Source: Acidimicrobiia bacterium (GTDB lineage: Bacteria; Actinomycetota; Acidimicrobiia; Spongiisociales; Spongiisociaceae). Taken from it: a stretch of 64,000 nt of DNA. Made by a program: the position numbers and the translations under genes. This document shows, one piece after another, positions 34,091 to 43,225 of the stretch (within the stretch, counting starts at the first letter, position 1; every line of letters starts with the position of its first letter). The stretch is from assembly GCA_009841105.1 (NCBI GenBank), contig VXMM01000036.1, positions 46,225-110,224 on the forward strand, in the 5' to 3' direction. The notes under the pieces were generated by a model. It was not told the origin of the DNA. It did not search any database and saw only the letters and a list, made by a program, of their open reading frames with translations.

Positions 34091-34488
34091 TCACGCCACC
34101 TACGAGGATGCGGAGAAAGACGGGGATTGGTTGGCCCGCGACGCCCTGACCTGGGGGGTCATTGTCGACTACCACGCCAACCGGACATCTCTGGGTACTC
34201 TCCTACGGTGCGGGCAAGCGGAACGGACCGCCAATCGTCCCGGACCGTCTCGGATCGGGCTGGGCCATGGCACATCCTGCTGGACTCGCCGGGCGTGCGG
34301 ACAGCGTAGACGAGCCGACCGGGGTGCATGATCCCATTAACGCCGCGATCCGGCGTTCCCATTGGGCGTCTACGCTGGTACCCTTGGGGATAAGCGAGCC
34401 TCGTCATGTGGCCGGGCGCGCCCGATTACGGATCGCGCCTGCCAATGGCCATAATTGAACTGCGCGGGAGTCGAAGGAGTCAGACGCG
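34091..34488. other. Divergent intergenic region without recognisable gene
   Basis: 398 nt between the YczE-like gene (minus) and the ferredoxin gene (plus). A plus-strand frame at 34084-34331 begins with protein-like codons but soon turns Arg/Gly-rich and has no homologue I recognise. No tRNA arms were found. A ribosome site gaaggag lies just before the ferredoxin start. Confidence 0.45.
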
Positions 34489-34806
34489 ATGGCCGACTAC
34501 AAGATGATGGTGTGGATCGACCAGGATCTGTGCACCGGGGACGGCATCTGCGAGGAGATAGCTCCCGACGTGTTCGAGGGTCGTGACGACGGGCTGTGGG
34601 TGGTGAAGGAAGAAGCCAGGCACTTCGGCTCAACCCTGGTATTCGACGACTCGGCCGGAGACGGTCACGGCCCCGAGGGGTCCCGCGGGGTGGCGCGAGT
34701 GCCCGACAGCCTGATCGAAGATGTGATCGAGTCTGCCGAGGAATGCCCGGGGGAATGCATAATGATCGAGCCCTACAACCCCGAACTGGTGGCCGAAGGC
34801 CGGTAA
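34489..34806 (+). CDS. Small ferredoxin of the [3Fe-4S]/[4Fe-4S] type
   Basis: 105 residues. Cys ligands in DLCTGDGICEEIAPDVF (C-x5-C) and the C-terminal ECPGECIMIE (C-x3-C). A typical single-cluster ferredoxin is ~65 residues; here a ~35-residue insert (residues ~45-75) with a Gly/Asp-rich stretch separates the halves. Such ferredoxins deliver electrons to cytochromes P450 or other oxygenases, none of which is adjacent. Confidence 0.85.
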   Translation: MADYKMMVWIDQDLCTGDGICEEIAPDVFEGRDDGLWVVKEEARHFGSTLVFDDSAGDGHGPEGSRGVARVPDSLIEDVIESAEECPGECIMIEPYNPELVAEGR

Positions 34807-34836
34807 AGGCACCAGCCGGATCTCAGGCCTGCCGGG

Positions 34837-36336
34837 ATGACGAGGGCAGGTCCTCGCCGTAGGGGCCTGGCCATCCTGGCCGCGACTCTCCTCCTATCGA
34901 CCGTCGCCCTGTCACCGGCCGGCGCCCAGTACTACCCCCCGGGTCCTCCCGGCGACGGCGTGGTGATCAGCGACGACGGCCTGGTACTCCCGGTGCGGGA
35001 GATCACGGATGACGGATACGTGGTCACGACCACCTGCTGGAACGAAGGGGTGGTCACCGGAGGCACCTACATCTCTCATGTTGAGGTGGTGATCGACCCC
35101 GGCCATGGAGGCTCGGAAACCGGAGCGGTGGGCCGCAACGGGCTGACCGAGAAAGCCCTCAACCTGGCCGTCTCGGAGTTGCTCATCGAGGAGCTGCGCA
35201 ACCGTGGCTTCAACGCCATCATGACCCGGACCACCGACGTACGCATCCCGATCGTGGTGCGGGCCGAGATCGCCCGAGCCCTCAAGCCCGACGTGTTCAT
35301 TTCACTCCACCACAACGGTGGGGCCACCGCCCGCTCCGACCTCCCCGGGACCGAGATGTACCACCAGATCGAGAGCGCCAACTCCAGGCGGCTGGCAGGA
35401 ATCCTCTTCGAGGAGGTCCAGCAGGCGCTGGCCGTGTACGACGTCCCATGGCGCAAGACCGTATTCCAGGGCGCGTCCTCCGTGCTCCGCGTCGAGGTCC
35501 AGGACGACCTGTACGGCATCCTCCAGTACACGACCGGCACCACGACGGTCCTCACGGAAGCCGCCTACCTCTCGACACCGGCCGAAGCCCGACTACTCGC
35601 CGACCCGGAGGTGCAGAAGGTCGAGGCGGTGGCCATCGCGGACGGGATCGAGCGGTACCTCACAACCTCCGACCCGGGCTCCGGCTTCAACCCCATGTTC
35701 AGCACTTCCAGAAAGCTTTCCTCCGGAGGGCCCGGCGGCTGTAGGGATCCCGAACTGGGCCACATCGGCGTCGACGAGCCGGGCTTCGACGACGTCCCGG
35801 AAGGCACTCACCGGCCGGCCATTGATGCCCTCCGGGACGAGGGCATCCTCGACGGCACCGAGTGCGGTCCCGACCTGTTCTGCCCGCTCCAGCCCATCAA
35901 ACGCTGGATGATGGCGGTTTGGCTGGTGAGGGCCTTGGACGGCGCCGACCCCGGTGCCGCCACGGAGTCTCGGTTCACCGACGCTCCCCCGGACCGCTGG
36001 TGGACGCCCTACGTCGAACGCCTGGCCGAACTGGAGGTCACCCGAGGGTGTGACACAAGGCCCGCCCGCTTCTGCCCCTACGACCTGGTCACCCGGGGCC
36101 AGATGGCGTCCTTCCTCACCCGGGCCTTCGATCTCCGTGGCGGTCTCCCGAGCGGCTTCGTCGATACCGCCGGCAGCACCCACGCGGATGCCATCGACGC
36201 CGTCGCCGCCGCAGGCATCACCCGAGGGTGTTGGGCCCTCCCGCCCCGCTACTGCCCCAGCTCCAATACCACCAAGGGCGAGATGTCCACTCTCTTGGAG
36301 CGAGCCCTAAGACTGGTTCCCCGCGCGTCTAGCTAG
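34837..36336 (+). CDS. Secreted N-acetylmuramoyl-L-alanine amidase with SLH-like repeats
   Basis: 499 residues. Signal peptide (1-31, ending SPAGAQ). Amidase_3 domain ~82-270: VVIDPGHGG (Zn His), the Glu in TEKALNLAV, SLHHNGG (second His) and LTEAAYLS (catalytic Glu). Three SLH-like repeats follow (about 310-497) with ITRGC/FCP and 'VTRGQMASFLTRAFDL'. The repeats should hold the enzyme at the cell wall, where it cuts the amide bond between MurNAc and the stem peptide. The same repeat type ends the 50013-52478 protein. Confidence 0.9.
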   Translation: MTRAGPRRRGLAILAATLLLSTVALSPAGAQYYPPGPPGDGVVISDDGLVLPVREITDDGYVVTTTCWNEGVVTGGTYISHVEVVIDPGHGGSETGAVGRNGLTEKALNLAVSELLIEELRNRGFNAIMTRTTDVRIPIVVRAEIARALKPDVFISLHHNGGATARSDLPGTEMYHQIESANSRRLAGILFEEVQQALAVYDVPWRKTVFQGASSVLRVEVQDDLYGILQYTTGTTTVLTEAAYLSTPAEARLLADPEVQKVEAVAIADGIERYLTTSDPGSGFNPMFSTSRKLSSGGPGGCRDPELGHIGVDEPGFDDVPEGTHRPAIDALRDEGILDGTECGPDLFCPLQPIKRWMMAVWLVRALDGADPGAATESRFTDAPPDRWWTPYVERLAELEVTRGCDTRPARFCPYDLVTRGQMASFLTRAFDLRGGLPSGFVDTAGSTHADAIDAVAAAGITRGCWALPPRYCPSSNTTKGEMSTLLERALRLVPRASS

Positions 36337-36340
36337 CCAT

Positions 36341-37213
36341 CTAGAAGTCGAACAGCGACAGGGCGGTGCCGCCCCGGATGGCAGCCCGGTCTTCGGGCGG
36401 GATGCCGGGCAGGTAGTGATCCACCAGCGACAGCACCTCGGAGTAGCCGGGATTCTCCTTGATCCAGGGCCAGTCGGATGCGTTGAGCATCCGGCCGGCG
36501 CCGAAGGCGGCATAGACCCGGTCCACCACGTCCTGGAGGTCGAGGTATGGATAGGGGGTCTGGGTAAAGGCATACTGGCCCGACAGGTGCACGTAGAGGT
36601 CATCCGGATGCTTGGCGGCCATCTGCTCGATCAGTTCCATGGAATCCGGGGGGAGGGGGATGTCGAAGCGGGGACGAAGGTCCTCGTCGATCGCTATCTC
36701 CATCCAGATGTCAGGACAGAAGCCCAGGTGGTTGAGCACCACCTTGAGACCGGGTAGCGCCTCCATCACCCCGTCGAGCAGGCCCACCTGGACGGGGTCG
36801 CCGTAGAACCACACCTTCATGTCCAGGTCGCGCATCGCTTCCAGGGCCGGGAACACGGCCAAGGAGTCCGGCGCCTGGCCTTCCTCGCCACCGAAGCCGT
36901 AGAAGCGAAGTCCCTGGATACCCACTTGCTCCACTCGTCGTGCCACCTGGCCGGCACCGTCCTCTGCATCGGCGTCGTAAACACCCACCCCGGCGAACTT
37001 GCCCGGGAACTCGACCAGGATCTCCGCCAGGTAGTGATCGTGGACGGACAGCGGAACGATCACTGCGTGGTCCACTCCGGCATTGTCCATGGCCACTAGG
37101 AACTCTTCCGCCGCTTCCTCCCGCTCGACCGGGGTCATCGCCTCGAAGACGTCGCGCGGGTACTTCTCGCTGGCTGGCTTAAAAAGATGCAGATGGGCGT
37201 CTACTACCGCCAT
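36341..37213 (-). CDS. Amidohydrolase family 2 (TIM-barrel) protein
   Basis: 290 residues. Begins MAVVDAHLHLF (HxH metal motif), then 'VVLNHLGFCPDIW' (metal His) and 'LNASDWPW' (metal Asp near the end). The family includes decarboxylases and lactonases of aromatic or sugar-acid pathways; the substrate is unknown. Transcribed away from mcrBC with a 223-nt divergent region. Confidence 0.85.
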   Translation of the reverse strand: MAVVDAHLHLFKPASEKYPRDVFEAMTPVEREEAAEEFLVAMDNAGVDHAVIVPLSVHDHYLAEILVEFPGKFAGVGVYDADAEDGAGQVARRVEQVGIQGLRFYGFGGEEGQAPDSLAVFPALEAMRDLDMKVWFYGDPVQVGLLDGVMEALPGLKVVLNHLGFCPDIWMEIAIDEDLRPRFDIPLPPDSMELIEQMAAKHPDDLYVHLSGQYAFTQTPYPYLDLQDVVDRVYAAFGAGRMLNASDWPWIKENPGYSEVLSLVDHYLPGIPPEDRAAIRGGTALSLFDF

Positions 37214-37366
37214 ATGTCGAACCTCCGTGTCCCGCCGTCCTCCGACCTGGCTATACGTTACAAGGCACCCAGCCGACAGGGCGTTCCCAGCTCCGTGCCG
37301 GATACGGTTCGGCTCGCGCTAAGGCGCCGCATAACCCCTTGTTTACTGGGTCTTCGCGCATGGCCG

Positions 37367-37388
37367 GTAGGAGTGTCACACCTCCTAC
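37367..37388. promoter_or_regulatory. Inverted repeat in front of mcrBC, possible operator
   Basis: gtaggag (37367-37373) and ctcctac (37382-37388) are exact reverse complements around 8 nt. The right arm is followed at once by tacatacaat, which contains a possible -10 hexamer (TACAAT), so a repressor bound here would block the mcrBC promoter. Inference only. Confidence 0.4.
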
Positions 37389-37436
37389 ATACAATCGCCG
37401 TCAGTCTTGGAACAGAGGGCAAGGCGAGGAGGACGG

Positions 37437-40214
37437 ATGGCAGGCGAGACGGATGCCGAACCGCAGGAGGCGGAATTCCGCAGACGGTGGTACGAAGCCC
37501 ACGCCCGCCGGGCCCAAGCGGATATCGATCAAGGCCACTTCAAGGATTGGCTGCCAGACCTCTGGACCGCTGGGTCCGAGGCCCTCAAGATCCGCGACCG
37601 GCTCGCCTCGTCCGGTGACTTGGACGCGTTCAAGGCCGAGCAGGACGCTTGGGCCCGCGCGAACGACGTCGGGTTCAAGGGTCAGATCGGCGCCATGTTC
37701 ATCAACTCCCTCGTCAAGAACACCGACGATCGCGCCTCCCTGACCGGCCTGCTCGTCAGCGGCTTGACTGCGCCTACGAATCGTGACTCCGCCGCCCAGA
37801 AACTGGATGCACTGGTCGACCACGTCAACCGCATCAAGGTAGGTGCGCATCCCGCTCCGTTGTCCGCGGCCTTCACGCTTTCTTACTTCTGGGCGCTGCA
37901 GCAACGGAGACGGTGGCCGATCTTCTGGCCTAACGACCGGAGATTCCTGGCGGCGACCACGGGCACCAAGTTCTCCGGTTCTCCAACGGAGCAGTACATG
38001 GAATTCGTTGACCTCGTAGCTGAGTTCGACGAAGACTGCGAGCGCTTCGCCAGGGTGAGCAGTTGGTGGATAGAACAACAGCCGGTGTTTCTCGATCCCG
38101 TTCTCGTAGATCGCTGCGACTACGGCGCCAAGAACCGCAACGAGGAGTCGATCGAGGGCCTCAAGAGCAATGCCGACGTGATGGTGGCTATCGCCAAGTA
38201 TCTCGGTCAGGCAATGGTCGAAAATCTGTCTGAGGCGGCCACCTACACGCTGAAAGCGTGGAGGCCGCCTGTCCTATGGACAACGAACGGATGGGGCAGA
38301 CCTGACCTATGGGTCGATTGGAGGGTTGAGGAAACACAGGAGTGGGAGATCTCATTGCGCCTATGGATCAACCATAAGGGCGCCGCCCTCGGCGTGATGT
38401 CGGGATGGGGAAAGAACTGGAAGCCCAAAGCGCAAGAGGCGATCGAGTCGACGCCGGTCGATGGGTTTCGCATCATGGAGCGAGGCGATGAGGACGACAT
38501 GGGGTTCTACGGGAGAGCAGGTACTTTCTTGTACGGCCGTTCGTATGAGACGGACGAGCTTGCGGATCTAGATCTGCAAGCCGAGGCAATGAGGGTGGCC
38601 ACCGCTGCCCGCCCCGTTCTCGATGCTCTGGTCAGTCGGGCCCAAGGCGACGGTCCCCCCGGGACCCCTCCGGCGGCTGATCCGCTTTCCGACGCAGTTG
38701 CGGAGTTCCGCCGAGATACGGCTTACCCGACTCCTCATGACGCAGGGCAGAAGGCCCGCCAGCCGCGGTTACGGGAGATACTCCGACCGGACAGCCTGGC
38801 TACCACCGACCGCGCCGAACTTCGCAAGATCTGGACAACAGGCGCGTACGGTTTCCCTGGTCCCCAAGCCAACCTCAACAAAACGTTGAGAGATGCCGAT
38901 GAGGTCGAGTACGAGCAGATCCTGAGAACCCTGGAGTACCTGTGCTGGGGTGGTGGCGATGACGCCGACCGGGTCGACCGTGTCCTCGACGATCCTGAGT
39001 ACAAGGTGAAGGGTCTGGGTGAAACGGTCATCTTCAAGCTGCTGGCCATCTGCTACCCGGATCGCTACCTCTGTGTGTACCCGTACTCCGGGGAAAGCGG
39101 GAAGCTCCGGATGCTGCGTGCCCTCGACCTTGCTGAACCGGCAGTAGGCACCAGCAGGGGCCGCAAGCACGTCGAGTCGAACAACCGGTTGTGGGAGCGG
39201 CTAGAGCCCCACTTCCCGGGAGATCCGTGGGGCATGATGTGCTTCCTCTACTGGTACATCGATTATCTCGACCGCGAGGAAACACCGATCGGTGAACCCA
39301 CTCCGATCGAGGCGGCAGCCACGGACCTTCTGGTCGAGGGCAGCTTCCTCGATGACATAGTGGAGTTGCTCAGGGATAAGGGGCAAGTGATTCTCTACGG
39401 ACCGCCCGGTACCGGCAAGACGTATCTTGCGCAGCGACTGGCCGCTGCCCTAGCTCCCGATCCTGCTGACCGGGCACTGGTGCAGTTCCATCCGTCTAGC
39501 TCCTACGAGGACTTCTTCGAGGGCTACAGACCGGACGTAGGACCCGATGGGCAAATCGTCTACGAGTTGACCCCTGGGCCACTGGCACTCATGGCCGAGC
39601 GAGCGGCGCGGCATCCCCAGCGCCGCCAGGTGATGGTGATCGATGAGATCAACCGGGCCAACCTGCCCAAGGTGTTGGGTGAACTGCTGTTCCTGTTCGA
39701 GTACCGGGACAAGTCGATCTCAACCCTGTACCGGCCCGAAGGCGAGTTCGAACTACCGGAGTCCTTGTGGTTCATCGGCACCATGAATACCGCTGACCGG
39801 TCGATCGCCCTGGTCGATGCCGCGCTACGTCGCCGCTTCCACTTCGTGCCGTTCTTCCCCGACCGCGGTCCCATCGAAGGGTTACTCGACCGCTGGTTGG
39901 AACGTGAGGACCAGCCGTCGTGGGTTGGAGAGCTGGTGGCCATGGTCAACGACGAGTTGACCGAATCCTTGGGCGGGGACCTCCAGTTGGGCGCCAGCCA
40001 CTTCATGAAGAAGGACTACGGGGACGAGCCGGACGAGAACGACCCGACCCTGGGCAGGATCTGGCGGTTCAACATCGAGCCCTTTATCGAGGACCAGTTC
40101 TTCGGCAACGAGGGTCAGATCAACAAGTTCCGCCTAGGGCAGGTGGTCCAGCGTTACCGGTCCCAGTCGGGTCGTGACGATCCCAGGGAGCCCGCGGTAG
40201 GCGGCAACGGATAG
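37437..40214 (+). CDS. mcrB: McrB-like AAA+ restriction protein with unusual N-terminal half
   Basis: 925 residues from the ATG at 37437 (ribosome site gaggagga); a longer start at 37407 is less likely. The C-terminal third is the McrB AAA+ motor: Walker A GPPGTGKT (~656-663), Walker B VMVIDEINRANLPKVLGELL (~731), and sensor segment GTMNTADRSIALVDAALRRRF. E. coli McrB is ~460 residues with a small DNA-reading domain; here ~640 residues come before the motor. They hold a region of unknown fold (1-440) and a central part (450-600, 'GLGETVIFKLLAICYPDRYLCVYPY') found in other McrB-like proteins. Codon use is more AT-rich than in the neighbours, consistent with transfer. It forms a pair with mcrC 18 nt downstream. 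Confidence 0.9.
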   Translation: MAGETDAEPQEAEFRRRWYEAHARRAQADIDQGHFKDWLPDLWTAGSEALKIRDRLASSGDLDAFKAEQDAWARANDVGFKGQIGAMFINSLVKNTDDRASLTGLLVSGLTAPTNRDSAAQKLDALVDHVNRIKVGAHPAPLSAAFTLSYFWALQQRRRWPIFWPNDRRFLAATTGTKFSGSPTEQYMEFVDLVAEFDEDCERFARVSSWWIEQQPVFLDPVLVDRCDYGAKNRNEESIEGLKSNADVMVAIAKYLGQAMVENLSEAATYTLKAWRPPVLWTTNGWGRPDLWVDWRVEETQEWEISLRLWINHKGAALGVMSGWGKNWKPKAQEAIESTPVDGFRIMERGDEDDMGFYGRAGTFLYGRSYETDELADLDLQAEAMRVATAARPVLDALVSRAQGDGPPGTPPAADPLSDAVAEFRRDTAYPTPHDAGQKARQPRLREILRPDSLATTDRAELRKIWTTGAYGFPGPQANLNKTLRDADEVEYEQILRTLEYLCWGGGDDADRVDRVLDDPEYKVKGLGETVIFKLLAICYPDRYLCVYPYSGESGKLRMLRALDLAEPAVGTSRGRKHVESNNRLWERLEPHFPGDPWGMMCFLYWYIDYLDREETPIGEPTPIEAAATDLLVEGSFLDDIVELLRDKGQVILYGPPGTGKTYLAQRLAAALAPDPADRALVQFHPSSSYEDFFEGYRPDVGPDGQIVYELTPGPLALMAERAARHPQRRQVMVIDEINRANLPKVLGELLFLFEYRDKSISTLYRPEGEFELPESLWFIGTMNTADRSIALVDAALRRRFHFVPFFPDRGPIEGLLDRWLEREDQPSWVGELVAMVNDELTESLGGDLQLGASHFMKKDYGDEPDENDPTLGRIWRFNIEPFIEDQFFGNEGQINKFRLGQVVQRYRSQSGRDDPREPAVGGNG

Positions 40215-40232
40215 CACGAGCTCTGTAGGACA

Positions 40233-41498
40233 ATGACCGACTTCTTACGGCTCTTCGAATACGACACTGTTCCTGTCGCCCTCTCCGAGCGTCGGGCGCG
40301 ACGGTTGGACGCGGAGGCCGGTGGTTACCTGTCTGTAAGTCCCCACCCCGATCCTGGGATATGGTCCGTGACAGCCCGCGAGCATGTGGGCACGCTCGTG
40401 GTGGACGACATGCGGATCCTGATCCGCCCCAAGATCCGCCTTGAGAACCTGTTTCTGATGCTCGAAGTCGGACTACCCGAGCGGGCGTGGCGCAAGGAGG
40501 ACTTCGACTATGCGACCAACCCCGACCTGCTCCAGTCGCTGGTGTCCTTCTATGCCCGAACCCTCGAGACGACGCTCGCCCGAGGTCTCTACCGGTCATA
40601 CCGGAACCGGGACGAGGATCTGAAGGCGATCAGGGGTCGCATCGACTTCGGCAGGCAACTGTCACGCGCCCGGTTGCCGATGCCGGTCGCCTGCCGGTAC
40701 GGGGAGTTCACCTCCGATGTCATCGAGAACCGAGGGCTCAGAGCCGCCATCCGCCTCTCGTTGCGCGTGCCTGGGGTCCAGGCAATGGATCGGCGGCGGC
40801 TGATGCGCGAGCTCGTGGCAATGGAAGAGGTGTCGGACGCGCCGGTTGCAGGAGACGAGCTTCAACGCGTCCATTACACCCGTTTGAACGATCACTACCG
40901 GCCTGCCCTCGGACTGGCCCGGCTGTTGCTTGACAACCTGACCCTGGTCGACCGGAGAGGCGGCACCACGGCTGCCTCCTTTATGGTGAACATGAACAAC
41001 CTCTTCGAGAAGTTCGTCACCCAGCGTCTGAGCCGTGCCTTACAAGGTCACCTGTTAGTTGAGGGCCAAAAGGATGACTACCTGGATGTCGGGAGGCAGG
41101 TTGGGATCCGGCCCGATCTACGATTCCGGCGTCCTAGTTCGGATTCGATTACGTACGTCGGCGACATCAAGTACAAGCTGACCGACGACGCAGTCGCTCG
41201 GAGCGCCGACTACTACCAACTCCTTGCTTACACCACCGCCCTCGATCTCCCCGAAGGTGTTCTAATCTACTGCCACGCAGACGGCGGCAAACCGGCCGGC
41301 GAGATCACGGTACGCCATGCCGGGACGAGGCTGCACGTCTGCGCCGTGAACCTGAGCGGATCGCCCACGGAGGTCTCAAAGCAGATCGATGGCCTTGCCA
41401 CCTGGATCGCGGAGAGATCGGGACGGGTCCGGCCACAAGGTCCTCTCGGGGTGACGAGACCCGCAGAATCCTTCCCTCGGCAACTCTCCAGCGTTTAG
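40233..41498 (+). CDS. mcrC: McrC-type nuclease subunit
   Basis: 421 residues. N-terminal OB-like region (1-130), an all-helical middle, and a PD-(D/E)xK nuclease domain with GIRPDLRF (Asp ~295) and GDIKYKL (Asp310, Lys312). McrC stimulates McrB GTPase and cuts DNA, in E. coli DNA with modified cytosines. Here the target is unknown because McrB's reading domain differs. Its 3' end overlaps the convergent hydrolase gene by 4 nt. Confidence 0.92.
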   Translation: MTDFLRLFEYDTVPVALSERRARRLDAEAGGYLSVSPHPDPGIWSVTAREHVGTLVVDDMRILIRPKIRLENLFLMLEVGLPERAWRKEDFDYATNPDLLQSLVSFYARTLETTLARGLYRSYRNRDEDLKAIRGRIDFGRQLSRARLPMPVACRYGEFTSDVIENRGLRAAIRLSLRVPGVQAMDRRRLMRELVAMEEVSDAPVAGDELQRVHYTRLNDHYRPALGLARLLLDNLTLVDRRGGTTAASFMVNMNNLFEKFVTQRLSRALQGHLLVEGQKDDYLDVGRQVGIRPDLRFRRPSSDSITYVGDIKYKLTDDAVARSADYYQLLAYTTALDLPEGVLIYCHADGGKPAGEITVRHAGTRLHVCAVNLSGSPTEVSKQIDGLATWIAERSGRVRPQGPLGVTRPAESFPRQLSSV

Positions 41499-42193
41499 GC
41501 GTCCGTACCGGCCTCTGCGGCCAGGCGTTCTTCCCGGGCTTCTGTGATCTGGTCGGTGTGGTCGGCTATCCAGGCTAGGTGGTGGCCGGTCAGGTAGCGG
41601 CGGAGGAAGGTCACCATGTGCTCGAGGAGTTGGGGCTGATCCTCCAGCAGCGACGGCCCGGCGGCGTCGCTGGCGCCGCTCACCTGTAGCTTGGGACCCA
41701 TCATCCTCGGATAGATGAAACCGACCTGTCCCTCGACTTCCTCGTTGAGAGCACCCTTGACCACCAGGCGCATGGCGGAGCGGGTGGTGCGCCAGTCGAT
41801 CTCGCCAGGCGCATCCGGCAACGGGCTGATCATCACCTGGACGGGCGCGCCGTGATCCTCGTTGACGAACAGCATGGCCTCGGTGACCCGGCCGTAGGCG
41901 ACCAACGCCACGGGGCCGAACGAGGCGGCCGTCTCCCTCAGCAGGGCCGGGAGATCCTGCCCCACCAGGCCGGGATCGGCATCGCCGTCCGACAGGCCGT
42001 GGCCTCTCAACTCGACACTGATCACCCGGAACCCGTGGGAAGCCACTCCCGCAGTGATTGGACCCCAGGCATCGAGGTCGTCGCCATGGTCGTGGAGGAA
42101 GACGACCGCCGGTCCGTCCACCGGCCACTCGTGGCCCCGGAGAACCAGCCCGTCGGGAAGCCGGATGGCGACGGGGACCGGCGCCGCCGGCAT
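41495..42193 (-). CDS. Alpha/beta hydrolase fold protein lacking the usual nucleophile
   Basis: 232 residues from the ATG at 42193, which overlaps the stop of the ATPase gene (TGATG). The longer frame to 42316 overlaps that gene and is not protein-like. Fold landmarks: 'AVVFLHDHGDDLDAWGP' (oxyanion His region), 'RVISVELRGHGLSDGD'. At the nucleophile elbow, where GxSxG is expected, it reads VALVAYGRVTEAM with Gly in place of Ser. The C-terminal His (TGHHLAWI) is plausible. So it may be non-catalytic or act differently. Last gene of the peptide transporter unit. Confidence 0.7.
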   Translation of the reverse strand: MPAAPVPVAIRLPDGLVLRGHEWPVDGPAVVFLHDHGDDLDAWGPITAGVASHGFRVISVELRGHGLSDGDADPGLVGQDLPALLRETAASFGPVALVAYGRVTEAMLFVNEDHGAPVQVMISPLPDAPGEIDWRTTRSAMRLVVKGALNEEVEGQVGFIYPRMMGPKLQVSGASDAAGPSLLEDQPQLLEHMVTFLRRYLTGHHLAWIADHTDQITEAREERLAAEAGTDA

Positions 42194-43224
42194 CAACCGG
42201 CGAACGGCTGCGGGTTGAAGCACCGGAAGACCCGGCCGTCCTGGTCGGCGGCCAACTCCGGCTGTTCGGTCCAGCAACGATCCAGGGCATGGGGACAGCG
42301 CGGGGCGAAGGCGCACCCGGGCGGCATCATCTGGAGGGACGGCACCAGGCCGGGGATCGGATCCAGGCGCCGGCGCGTGGTGCTCACCTTCGGCAGTGCC
42401 CGGAGCAGGCCCTGAGTGTAGGGATGGCGCGGGTCTTCGAACAGTTCGTCCACCGGGGCCTGCTCCACGATCTCGCCCGCGTACATGACGGCCACCCGGT
42501 CGGCTACCGCGGCCACCACCGCCAGGTCGTGGGTGATGAGGAGCATGGCCATGTTGCGTTCCCGCTGCTCGGTGACGAGTTGGTCGAGGATCTGGGCCTG
42601 GACGGTCACGTCGAGCGCGGTGGTCGGCTCGTCGGCGATCAGGATGTCAGGGTCGAGCACCAGGGCCATGGCAATCATCACCCGCTGCCGCATGCCTCCC
42701 GAGAGCTGGTGCGGGTACGAGTCGAGCTGGGAGATCGGATCGGGCAGGCCCACCTTGGTAAGGGCGTCACCGGCAAGGCGGCGGGCATCCTCCTTGTTCA
42801 TGTCCCGATGGGCCCTGATCACCTCGACGATCACTTCTCCCACGGTGAACACCGGGTCCAGGGAGGTGAGCGGATCCTGGAAGATCATCGAGATGGCGTC
42901 GGCCCGGATGCTGCGCATCCGCTTGCCGCTCACGCTCAGCAGATCCTCGCCGCGGAACCGGATCGTCCCTTCCCTGACCCGCACCGGCGGGGTGGGCAGC
43001 AGGCGCATGATCGACAGGGCAGTGATGCTCTTGCCGCAGCCGCTCTCGCCCACCAGGCAGAGCACCTCGTTGGCGTAGATGTCGAGCGACAAGCCCCGCA
43101 CCACGTCGAACGACTCCCTCCTGGAACTGACCATGGTGCGAAGCCCGTCGATCGAGAGCAGCGGGGCGGTCACCGGCTGGTCGCCGCCGGATGCCTGGCC
43201 ACCGTTATCGGTCATGGTTGTCAC
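42193..43224 (-). CDS. Oligopeptide ABC transporter ATP-binding protein (DppD type)
   Basis: 343 residues. Walker A VGESGCGKS, signature LSGGMRQRVMIAMAL, Walker B ILIADEPTTALDVT, and the C-terminal oligopeptide ATPase region with the cluster-type Cys pattern 'MPPGCAFAPRCPHALDRC'. Dpp/Opp importers usually have two different ATPases; no DppF-like partner gene follows here. It could act as a homodimer or use one from elsewhere. Confidence 0.92.
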   Translation of the reverse strand: MTTMTDNGGQASGGDQPVTAPLLSIDGLRTMVSSRRESFDVVRGLSLDIYANEVLCLVGESGCGKSITALSIMRLLPTPPVRVREGTIRFRGEDLLSVSGKRMRSIRADAISMIFQDPLTSLDPVFTVGEVIVEVIRAHRDMNKEDARRLAGDALTKVGLPDPISQLDSYPHQLSGGMRQRVMIAMALVLDPDILIADEPTTALDVTVQAQILDQLVTEQRERNMAMLLITHDLAVVAAVADRVAVMYAGEIVEQAPVDELFEDPRHPYTQGLLRALPKVSTTRRRLDPIPGLVPSLQMMPPGCAFAPRCPHALDRCWTEQPELAADQDGRVFRCFNPQPFAG

Positions 43225-43225
43225 C

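Noticed and set aside
34084..34331. Plus-strand frame with a protein-like beginning (VTTHATYEDAEKDGDWLARD)
   Set aside because: It becomes Arg/Gly-rich after ~45 codons, lacks a ribosome site, and overlaps the GTG start region of the YczE-like gene.
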